Source of the DNA: Streptomyces sp. WAC05374
Lineage (GTDB): Bacteria > Actinomycetota > Actinomycetes > Streptomycetales > Streptomycetaceae
Length of the DNA stretch: 64,000 nt
NCBI RefSeq assembly: GCF_004353505.1
Contig: NZ_SMNQ01000017.1
Location: 1-64,000 of the forward strand
Direction: 5' to 3'
Program-made: the position numbers and the translations under genes
Notes under the pieces: generated by a model
The model's input: only the letters and a program-made list of their open reading frames with translations
Databases searched by the model: none
What the model was told of the DNA's origin: nothing
Shown: one piece after another, positions 1 to 6,106 of the stretch
How positions within the stretch are numbered: position 1 is the first letter of the stretch
Layout: every line of letters starts with the position of its first letter

Positions 1-90
1 CTCCGTGATGGAGACGGGGTATCAACTAATCTGGCGTTGATTTTTGGCACGCTGTTGAGTTCTCAAGGAACGGACGCTTCCTTCGTACTC
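1..90 (-). promoter_or_regulatory. rRNA operon leader (16S rRNA gene lies off the left edge)
   Basis: Read on the minus strand, this stretch carries TTGAGAACTCAACAGCGTGC (about positions 77 down to 49), followed by a motif ending in GATACCCCGTC. To my knowledge this is the hallmark of the Streptomyces rrn leader just upstream of 16S rRNA, which includes the antitermination and processing region. No mature 16S sequence is inside the window, so only the leader is claimed. The operon is transcribed leftward, away from trpS. Confidence 0.82.
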
Positions 91-140
91 ACCCTCTCGG
101 GCTTTCCTCCGGGCGCTTCCCTTCGGTTTTTCGTGTTTCC

Positions 141-318
141 AGCTTAGCAGATCCGTTTTCCGTTTCCGCCACCCGCTGGAGCGGGCTGCCGGGCCGTTCT
201 CCGCTTTCGCGTTTCCCTTTCCGGCGGTTCCGACTCTATCAGATCCTTTCGGGCCTGATTCCCAGTCAGAGGGGGTTGTCTTTCCGGCTGTTGGGCCGTT
301 CCGACGAGTGAGACTTTA
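141..318 (-). promoter_or_regulatory. Tandem rRNA operon promoters
   Basis: Three minus-strand -10-like hexamers sit in series upstream of the rrn leader: TAAGCT (146-141), TAGAGT (238-233) and TAAAGT (318-313), spaced 92 and 80 bp apart. The first two follow the same GGATCTG heptamer, as seen in the multi-promoter rrn leaders of Streptomyces. The -35 boxes are weak and were not assigned. Short open frames in 144-570 overlap this region, have no ribosome binding site and are not believed. Confidence 0.6.
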
Positions 319-550
319 GCGGATTCCTCGGCTCCGACGCTAATCGGGGCCGCGTCACTCGAACGCGGATTCCTCATTTCGCAAAAGCGCACGGAAAGCG
401 GCGCGACGCATCGTCGCTCGCTCGGAGTGGTTCTTGCGGAATGGCTGTCCGGGGACCGACCGGAGTCGGCGCTCACGTCGGACAACCCGGAGAACACTAC
501 GGACGGGGCAAAGCCATGTCAACCTCGGGCCTCTGCCGTAGCCTCGGGGC

Positions 551-592
551 ATGACAACGCATGCGTTCACCGCTCAGTGGTGGGCCGCCTGA
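551..592 (+). CDS. Trp leader peptide (13 aa) controlling trpS
   Basis: An ATG frame of 14 codons encodes MTTHAFTAQWWAA and stops at TGA 590-592. Codons 10 and 11 are both TGG (578-583), which makes it a tryptophan sensor. A TAGCCT -10-like hexamer at 539-544 ends 6 nt before the ATG, so the leader may be translated from a leaderless transcript. It lies 122 bp upstream of trpS and directly before the attenuator hairpins. The reading rests on length, tandem Trp codons and position. No homologue comparison was possible. Confidence 0.8.
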   Translation: MTTHAFTAQWWAA

Positions 593-643
593 CGGCGGCC
601 GGCGCACACGCATGCACTCAACGGCCGCCGCCTCGGCGGCCGT
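583..643 (+). promoter_or_regulatory. Ribosome-mediated transcription attenuator of trpS
   Basis: Four complementary segments are visible: 1 = GGCCGCC (583-589), 2 = GGCGGCC (594-600), 3 = GGCCGCC (623-629, inside a longer arm) and 4 = GGCGGCC (635-641). Segments 1 and 2 form a hairpin around the leader stop codon. Arms 621-630 and 634-643 form a perfect 10-bp GC stem with a 3-nt loop, the likely terminator. Segment 2 can instead pair with segment 3. A ribosome stalled on the Trp codons at 578-583 would mask segment 1, release segment 2 to pair with 3, and allow readthrough into trpS. No strong U-run follows, as is usual in Streptomyces. Confidence 0.75.
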
Positions 644-714
644 TCGCGTATCTCCCTCCGGGAGGGGTCGGCCGCCGGTGGCGGGGCCTCGGACAGGAGA
701 CGGAGGAGAACGGG

Positions 715-1713
715 ATGACGCGGATCTTCAGTGGGGTCAAGCCGACGGGGCATCTGACGCTGGGGAACTACCTCGGGGCCGTACGCCGGTGGGTCGAGGT
801 GGATCAGCACCGGGCGGACGCGCTGTTCAGCGTGGTGGATCTGCACGCCCTGACCGTCGAGCACGATCCGGCGCGGGTGCGGCGGCTGAGCCGGCAGGCG
901 GCGACGCTGCTGCTGGCGGCCGGGCTGGACCCGGGACGCTGCACCCTCTTCGTACAGAGTCATGTGGACGAGCACGCGCGGCTCTCGTATCTGATGGAGT
1001 GCACGGCCACGGACGGGGAGCTGCGGCGCATGATCCAGTACAAGGAGAAGGCGGCGCGGGCGCGGGCGGGCGGGGAGAGCGTGCGGGTCTCGCTGCTGAC
1101 GTACCCGGCGCTGATGGCGGCGGACATCCTGGCGTACGAGACGGACGAGGTGCCGGTCGGGGACGACCAGGCACAGCACGTCGAGCTCACGCGGGACCTG
1201 GCGGTGCGGTTCAACCAGCGGTACGGGCACACGTTCACCGTGCCGAGGGCGACGCGGCCGGAGGTGGCGGCGCGGGTGATGGATCTTCAGGACCCCACCG
1301 GAAAGATGGGGAAGTCGCACGAGAACGGGGCCGGGATCGTCTATCTGCTCGACGAGCCGGAGGTGGTGCGGCGGAAGGTCATGCGGGCGGTGACCGACAG
1401 CGGGCGGGAGGTCGTCTACGACCGGGAGGCGAGCCCGGGGGTGGCGAATCTGCTCGATGTGCTCGCGGCGTGCGGAGGTGGGAACCCGGAGGCGTTGGCC
1501 GGTGTATATCAGTCGTACGGCGCACTCAAAGGGGATGTGGCCGAGGCGGTGGTGGAGCGCCTGCGGCCCTTGCGGGAGCGGCATGCCGAGCTGGCGGCCG
1601 ACCCCGGGTATGTGGACAAGGTGCTGAGGGAGGGGGCTGAGCGGGCGCGGGGGATCGCGCGGCCTGTGGTGGACAGGGCCTACCGGGCCGTGGGGCTGTT
1701 GCCGCCGGGGTGA
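715..1713 (+). CDS. trpS: Tryptophanyl-tRNA synthetase, inducible auxiliary type
   Basis: This class I aminoacyl-tRNA synthetase (332 aa, normal length) charges tRNA-Trp. The N-terminal nucleotide-binding motif is PTGHLTLGN (residues 10-18). The second signature is KMGKS (197-201) in place of the usual KMSKS. The ATG at 715 follows GGAGGAG with good spacing. Longer in-frame extensions run through the attenuator and are rejected. Streptomyces usually carry two TrpRS genes, and in S. coelicolor the auxiliary one is induced by attenuation and resists indolmycin. The Trp-rich leader here fits that class, but resistance is only an inference. Confidence 0.95.
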   Translation: MTRIFSGVKPTGHLTLGNYLGAVRRWVEVDQHRADALFSVVDLHALTVEHDPARVRRLSRQAATLLLAAGLDPGRCTLFVQSHVDEHARLSYLMECTATDGELRRMIQYKEKAARARAGGESVRVSLLTYPALMAADILAYETDEVPVGDDQAQHVELTRDLAVRFNQRYGHTFTVPRATRPEVAARVMDLQDPTGKMGKSHENGAGIVYLLDEPEVVRRKVMRAVTDSGREVVYDREASPGVANLLDVLAACGGGNPEALAGVYQSYGALKGDVAEAVVERLRPLRERHAELAADPGYVDKVLREGAERARGIARPVVDRAYRAVGLLPPG

Positions 1714-1731
1714 TGCGGTGGCGCCGCCGGC

Positions 1732-1762
1732 CCGTCGGCCCCGTGGTGGGCGGGGCCGACGG
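1732..1762. terminator. Terminator between convergent trpS and proC
   Basis: A perfect 12-bp stem (CCGTCGGCCCCG at 1732-1743 with CGGGGCCGACGG at 1751-1762) and a 7-nt loop lie in the 68-bp gap between the convergent stops. There is no U-run, so it would act as an actinobacterial I-shaped hairpin, possibly in both directions. Confidence 0.6.
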
Positions 1763-1781
1763 TGGCGTCGGGGCGGCGGGG

Positions 1782-2588
1782 TCAGTTGCCGGAGGCGAGC
1801 TCGCGGCTGCGGTCGCGGGCGGCCTCGATGGCGGCGATGAGGGCGGCTCGGACGCCGTGGTTCTCGAGTTCCCGGATGGCGCTGATGGTGGTGCCGGCCG
1901 GGGAGGTCACGGCTTCGCGGAGCTTGACGGGGTGCTCGCCGCTGTCGCGGAGCATCACGGCGGCGCCGATGGCGGCCTGGACGATCAGGTCGTGGGCCTG
2001 GGCGCGGGGCAGGCCGAGGAGGATGCCGGCGTCGGTCATCGCTTCGACGAGGAAGTAGAAGTAGGCCGGGCCGGAGCCGGAGAGGGCGGTGGCGGCGTCC
2101 TGCTGGGACTCGGGGACGCGGAGGGTCTTGCCGACGCCGCCGAAGATCTCTTCGGCGTGGGCTAGGTGGCCGCCGGTGGCGTGGCTGCCGGCCGAGATGA
2201 CGGACATGCCCTCGTCGACCAGGACGGGGGTGTTGGGCATGACGCGGACGACGGGGGTGTCGGCGGTGAGGCGTTCTTCGATGAAGGCGGTGGTGATGCC
2301 GGCCGCCGCGCTGATGACGAGGCGGTCGGAGGAGACGTGGGGGGCCAGCTCGTCGAGGAGCTTGCCCATGTCCTGGGGCTTGACGGCCAGGATGAGGGTG
2401 TCGGCGCGCTTGGCGGCCTCGGCGTTGCTGACGGTGTCGATGCCGTACCGGGCGCGGAGTTCCTCGGCGCGGTCGGTGCGGCGCGCGGTGGCCAGGAGGT
2501 GGGCGGTGGGCCAGCCGGCCCGGATCATGCCGCTGAGCAGGGCTTCACCGATCTTGCCGGTACCGAGGACTGCGACTGTCTGGGTCAT
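1782..2588 (-). CDS. proC: Pyrroline-5-carboxylate reductase
   Basis: This enzyme reduces 1-pyrroline-5-carboxylate to L-proline with NAD(P)H, the last step of proline synthesis. At 268 aa it has the family length. A Rossmann motif GTGKIGEAL starts at residue 9, VMPNTP lies mid-protein, and the C-terminal helical part contains ALSGSGPAYFY and the EAVTSPAGTT signature. Its ATG overlaps the stop of the upstream acetyltransferase gene by 4 nt, so it is translationally coupled as the last gene of the four-gene minus-strand operon that starts at 4656. Confidence 0.95.
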   Translation of the reverse strand: MTQTVAVLGTGKIGEALLSGMIRAGWPTAHLLATARRTDRAEELRARYGIDTVSNAEAAKRADTLILAVKPQDMGKLLDELAPHVSSDRLVISAAAGITTAFIEERLTADTPVVRVMPNTPVLVDEGMSVISAGSHATGGHLAHAEEIFGGVGKTLRVPESQQDAATALSGSGPAYFYFLVEAMTDAGILLGLPRAQAHDLIVQAAIGAAVMLRDSGEHPVKLREAVTSPAGTTISAIRELENHGVRAALIAAIEAARDRSRELASGN

Positions 2589-3148
2589 GGCTGCTGTTCA
2601 CCTCGCCGGTGGGGGTACGTGTCGCCATCCTCGCACCGGTGGCGGGGCCCGGGCGGGAGTGTCCGATGGGCGGTACGTGTGGGGTCGAGTTCGGCGACGA
2701 TCTCGTCGTCCTCGACGGTGCCGGTGGGGGTGAAGCCGAGCGACTCGTAGAGCGTGCGGGCGGGCGTGTTGGAGGGGTGGTACGAGAGGCGGACGGCGCG
2801 GCAGTCCTCCTTGTCCGTGAGCCAGGCCGCGAGGGTACGGACGGCGGCGCGGCCGATTCCCGTGCCCTGCTGGGCGGCGTCGATGAGCATGCCGCCGATC
2901 CAGTGGGTGCCGTCGTCCTCGCGGGCCCACATGACGTGGCCGGTCACGTCGTCGTCGGCGAGGACGGCGAGTGAGTGCCAGACGTCCTCGCGCTGGGAGA
3001 GGAGGAGATAGCGGGCGGCGAGTGCGGGGACGTAGGTCCGCTGGTCGTCGCGGGGCGCTATGTCGGCGACGGCGCGCCAGTTGTCGTCGTCCACTTCGCG
3101 GAGGGTGATGCGGCGGCCGGTGGTGTCGTGCAGTCCTTTGTCGATCAT
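2585..3148 (-). CDS. GNAT-family N-acetyltransferase
   Basis: This 187-aa protein has the GNAT fold. An N-terminal beta-alpha unit (LREVDDDNWRAVADI) is followed by the acetyl-CoA loop QQGTGIGRAAV (about residues 93-103, matching Q/R-x-x-G-x-G/A) and the YESLGF motif near residue 133. Such proteins acetylate small molecules or protein N-termini, and the substrate cannot be read from sequence. It overlaps proC by 4 nt and lies 9 nt after the ABC permease gene. Placement in this operon may mean only shared transcription. Confidence 0.85.
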   Translation of the reverse strand: MIDKGLHDTTGRRITLREVDDDNWRAVADIAPRDDQRTYVPALAARYLLLSQREDVWHSLAVLADDDVTGHVMWAREDDGTHWIGGMLIDAAQQGTGIGRAAVRTLAAWLTDKEDCRAVRLSYHPSNTPARTLYESLGFTPTGTVEDDEIVAELDPTRTAHRTLPPGPRHRCEDGDTYPHRRGEQQP

Positions 3149-3157
3149 GAGTCGAGG

Positions 3158-3895
3158 TTAGGCGGTGCGGCGGCGGAGGGTGGCCGCGCCGAGGGTGAGG
3201 ACGAGCAGGGCACAGGCGGCGACGACGAGGACGTCGCGGAGGAAGGCGGCGGTCATGTCGGTGTGCCGGAGGACCTCGTTCATTCCGTCGACGGCGTACG
3301 ACATGGGAAGCACGTCGGAGACGGCTTCGAGGGCGGGCTGCATGGTGTCGCGCGGGGTGAACAGGCCGCAGAGCAGCAACTGGGGGAAGATCACGGCCGG
3401 CATGAACTGGACGGCCTGGAATTCGGAGGCGGCGAACGCGGAGACGAACAGGCCGAGGGCGGTGCCGAGCAGCGCGTCGAGGAGGGCGACGAGGAGCAGC
3501 AGCCAGGGCGAGCCGGTGACGTCGAGACCGAGGACCCACAGGGCCGCCGCGGTGGCGAGGGCGGACTGGACGACGGCGAGGGCTCCGAAGGCGAGGGCGT
3601 AGCCGGCGATCAGGTCGGACTTGCCGAGCGGCATGGCGAGGAGCCGCTCCAGGGTGCCGGAGGTGCGTTCGCGCAGGGTGGCGATCGAGGTCACCAGAAA
3701 CATGGTGATCAGCGGGAAGATCCCGAGCAGTGAGGCGCCGATGGAGTCGAAGGTGCCCGGGCTGCCGTCGAACACGTACCGGAGGAGGGTGATCATCAGG
3801 ATCGGGACGAGCAGCATCAGGGCGATGGTGCGCGGGTCGTGACGCAGTTGGCGGAGGACACGGGCGGCGGTGGCGAGGGTGCGGGAGCCGTTCAT
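3158..3895 (-). CDS. ABC-2 type transporter permease
   Basis: This integral membrane protein (245 aa, about six hydrophobic segments) belongs to the ABC-2 / DrrB-like exporter permeases. The SGTLERLLAMP stretch (near residue 79) is typical of the cytoplasmic loop contacting the ATPase. The ATG at 3895 overlaps the ATPase stop by 4 nt (ATGA), which fixes the start and indicates coupled translation. With the partner ATPase it should form an exporter of an unknown lipid, drug or peptide. Confidence 0.88.
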   Translation of the reverse strand: MNGSRTLATAARVLRQLRHDPRTIALMLLVPILMITLLRYVFDGSPGTFDSIGASLLGIFPLITMFLVTSIATLRERTSGTLERLLAMPLGKSDLIAGYALAFGALAVVQSALATAAALWVLGLDVTGSPWLLLLVALLDALLGTALGLFVSAFAASEFQAVQFMPAVIFPQLLLCGLFTPRDTMQPALEAVSDVLPMSYAVDGMNEVLRHTDMTAAFLRDVLVVAACALLVLTLGAATLRRRTA

Positions 3896-4656
3896 CGCTG
3901 GGCCTCCTGGAGGGCGTTGGCCGCGTCGACGAGGTGCAGGAAGGCGTCTTCGACGGTGGCCGTGTCGTTGCGGCGGCGCAGGGCCTCGGGGGTGTCGTCG
4001 GCCAGGATCTCGCCGTCGCGCATGAGGAGGAGGCGGTGGCAGCGTTCGGCCTCGTCCATGACGTGTGAGGACACGAGGATCGTGGCGCGGTGGTCGGTGG
4101 CGATGCGGTGGAAGAGGTTCCACAGGTCGCGGCGGAGGACGGGGTCGAGGCCGACGGTCGGTTCGTCGAGGACGAGCAGTTCGGGGGTGCCGAGCAGGGC
4201 GACGGCGAGGGAGACGCGGCTGCGCTGGCCGCCGGAGAGGTTTCCGGCGAGGGCGTCGGCGTGTGAGCTGAGGTCGACGTCGGTGATGGCGCGTGTGACG
4301 GCCTCGGCGCGGGCCTCCCGCTGTGCGCGGCCGGGGAGGAGGACGGAGGCGAAGTAGTCGAGGTTCTGCCGGACGGTGAGGTCGTCGTACACGGAGGGGG
4401 CCTGGGTGACGTAGCCGATGCGGGCGCGGAGGGAGGGGTCGCCGGCGGGGCGGCCCAGGACGTGAAGGGTGCCGGTGGCGTTGGCCTGGGTGCCGACGAT
4501 GGTCCGCATCAGCGTCGACTTGCCGCAGCCGGAGGGGCCGAGGAGGCCGGTGACCTGCCCTCGCGGGACGGTGAAGTCGAGGCCGCGGAGGACGGTACGA
4601 CGGCCCCGCACGACGGTGAGGCCATGGGCTTCGACGGCATGGCCGGTAAAATTCAT
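3892..4656 (-). CDS. ABC transporter ATP-binding protein (exporter, DrrA-like)
   Basis: This 254-aa nucleotide-binding subunit has Walker A GPSGCGKST (about residues 40-48), signature NLSGGQRSR, Walker B ELLVLDEPTVGLDP and the H-loop VSSHVMDEAERC. It energises the permease encoded just downstream. The chosen ATG (4656-4654) lies inside an 18-bp perfect palindrome. No Shine-Dalgarno is visible upstream, and longer in-frame extensions would run through a low-complexity region. A regulator bound to the palindrome would cover both start codon and promoter. Confidence 0.9.
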   Translation of the reverse strand: MNFTGHAVEAHGLTVVRGRRTVLRGLDFTVPRGQVTGLLGPSGCGKSTLMRTIVGTQANATGTLHVLGRPAGDPSLRARIGYVTQAPSVYDDLTVRQNLDYFASVLLPGRAQREARAEAVTRAITDVDLSSHADALAGNLSGGQRSRVSLAVALLGTPELLVLDEPTVGLDPVLRRDLWNLFHRIATDHRATILVSSHVMDEAERCHRLLLMRDGEILADDTPEALRRRNDTATVEDAFLHLVDAANALQEAQR

Positions 4657-4668
4657 CACGTGATGAAT
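4651..4668. promoter_or_regulatory. Perfect 18-bp palindrome over the ABC ATPase start codon (candidate operator)
   Basis: ATTCATCACGTGATGAAT is a perfect dyad in a region otherwise dominated by G and C. The ATG of the ATPase gene is inside its right half on the minus strand. Size and symmetry fit a dimeric TetR-, MarR- or GntR-type repressor site. No regulator gene is adjacent, so a regulator acting from elsewhere is inferred. Confidence 0.6.
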
Positions 4669-5092
4669 AGTGCGCCTGGCGGGAGGGCGCGTCAAGGTGT
4701 GGTGGGGCGATACGGGAACGGGTGTTGGGGGGATGGGGGCGGTCTGTGGGTGGGGTGGGCGGCTGTTGGGCACCGGCGGTTGTGGGTGAGGGGCTGCCCG
4801 GGCCCTCGGGCCCAGGAGCCGGGAGGCCTCCGGTCGGCGGGCCGGTGCTGTGGGTGACGGCACCAGGCCGGGGCGCCCGGGTGCCTGACAGGCGGGTGGC
4901 CCGGCGAGGGAGGGCGGGAACCGGAGAGCCGAACGGGCCGTGGACGGGGCCGGGTGCCTGACAGGCGGGTGTTGCGGCGAGGGCAGGCGGGGTCCCGAGG
5001 GCCGGGCAGGCCGGGTGGCCCGCACACGGGAAGGCGGCGGCCGGAGGAGTGGGGGCGCCGGCTGGGGCGGCGCTGAGGGGGGTGGGGGCTGG
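4669..5092. other. 424-bp intergenic region with a duplicated segment
   Basis: No credible gene was found. The strand is G-rich and codon-unstructured. The segment around GGGTGCCTGACAGGCGGG occurs twice (4877-4898 and 4950-4971, 22 nt identical, offset 73 bp), and partly matching GGCGAGGG...GGCGGG follows each copy. Each copy contains the small dyad GCCTGACAGGC. The promoter of the ABC operon must lie at its left end. Confidence 0.5.
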
Positions 5093-5611
5093 TCAGCGGG
5101 GGCGCTTGGCGCGGGCGGCCGGGTTGCCGGTGCGGGTGGAGCGGCGCTTCTCGTACTGGGCGCGGGCCGTCTCGTACTCGGAGCGCAGCAGCTTCTCGCC
5201 GGGCGCCTCGGTGAGGGAGCGGAGGAAGTACGCGAGGAGGGAGCCGATGAAGCCGATCGCCTTGAGGCTGCGCAGGGCGTCCTCGCGTGAGGGGTCGGCG
5301 GGGCGGCGGGTGAAGCCCTGCCACGTCCGGCTGAAGGCGATGGCGGTGCACACCGCGAACATGACGACGACCAGGGTGTTGACGAAGCCGCCGACCTCGG
5401 CGATGGCCAGACCCTGGTAGGCGAAGCGGAGGACGAACGCTCCCGCGACGGCGGCGGCGAGCGAGCCCGCCGCGACTCCGGCGCGCCGCAGCCCGTAACC
5501 GCCGTCGTGGCCGACCCAGGTCGTGCCGAAGAAGCGGATGGGCTCGGGCTGCGGCCCGGCCGGAGTGCTGGTGCCCGCGCTGCCGCTGGTGCTGCTGCTC
5601 TGCTCGCTCAC
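5093..5611 (-). CDS. Conserved membrane protein of unknown function
   Basis: This 172-aa protein has a Ser/Thr/Pro-rich N-terminus (residues 1-23). Hydrophobic segments near residues 44-65 and 74-92, and possibly 118-134, precede a basic C-terminal tail. I do not recognise a catalytic motif. The start is GTG 5611. A GATAAT hexamer at 5624-5619 ends 7 nt before it, so the mRNA is probably leaderless. Its neighbours (ABC operon downstream, SH3 protein upstream) give no functional clue. Confidence 0.75.
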   Translation of the reverse strand: MSEQSSSTSGSAGTSTPAGPQPEPIRFFGTTWVGHDGGYGLRRAGVAAGSLAAAVAGAFVLRFAYQGLAIAEVGGFVNTLVVVMFAVCTAIAFSRTWQGFTRRPADPSREDALRSLKAIGFIGSLLAYFLRSLTEAPGEKLLRSEYETARAQYEKRRSTRTGNPAARAKRPR

Positions 5612-5645
5612 GGGGTCGATTATCCCCGGGCGGGCGGTCCGGCGG

Positions 5646-5957
5646 TCAGGAGCAGCGCACGGCGACGTAACCGTCGCTGCCGGTGTTCACGTAGGCGTCG
5701 GAGACGTACTGGCCGTTGGCGATGTTGTCCCACAGGTTGGTCGTGCCGTAGGGACCGGTGACCGTGGTGCCGGGCTTCTGGCAGTTGATCGGGACGCGGA
5801 CGCCCTCGGCCAGGACCTTCACGATGCTGTAGTTGGTGCCCGGGCCGCTGCGGACGTTGATCCGGTAGCCGGGCGCCACCGGGTAGCGCTTCACCGTGTA
5901 GGCCGTGCCCTCGACCGTGGTTCCGGCCGCTGCTTCCGTGACGTCTTCCATGGCCAT
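5646..5957 (-). CDS. Small SH3-domain protein
   Basis: This 103-aa protein consists mostly of one bacterial SH3-like domain. The core INVRSGPGTNYSIVKVLAEG (about residues 36-55) matches SH3_3 domains, and VPINCQKPGTTVTG follows. Such domains usually bind peptidoglycan or other cell-wall polymers. No signal peptide is visible with the chosen ATG 5957 (good GGGAGGG spacing), nor with the next ATG at 5951. If it is secreted, the route is unusual. It is divergent from the kinase gene at 6107. Confidence 0.75.
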   Translation of the reverse strand: MAMEDVTEAAAGTTVEGTAYTVKRYPVAPGYRINVRSGPGTNYSIVKVLAEGVRVPINCQKPGTTVTGPYGTTNLWDNIANGQYVSDAYVNTGSDGYVAVRCS

Positions 5958-6106
5958 GTGGCCCTCCCCCGTCGATGCGCGTACCCCGTGCACGCGCGCC
6001 GCGCGCAGGCTAACAAGCCCTGACGGCATCGCACGCATCATCGACTAGGCTCCGTGCGTCGCGCTGGACGCGGGACGCGCGCGGACGAAGACACACGGGG
6101 GTGGCG

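Noticed and set aside
144-570. Short minus-strand open frames in the rrn promoter region
   Set aside because: They overlap tandem rrn promoters, lack ribosome sites and have no recognisable protein features.
427-714. N-terminal extension of trpS to 427
   Set aside because: It would run through the leader peptide and attenuator. ATG 715 has the ribosome site and matches the family length.
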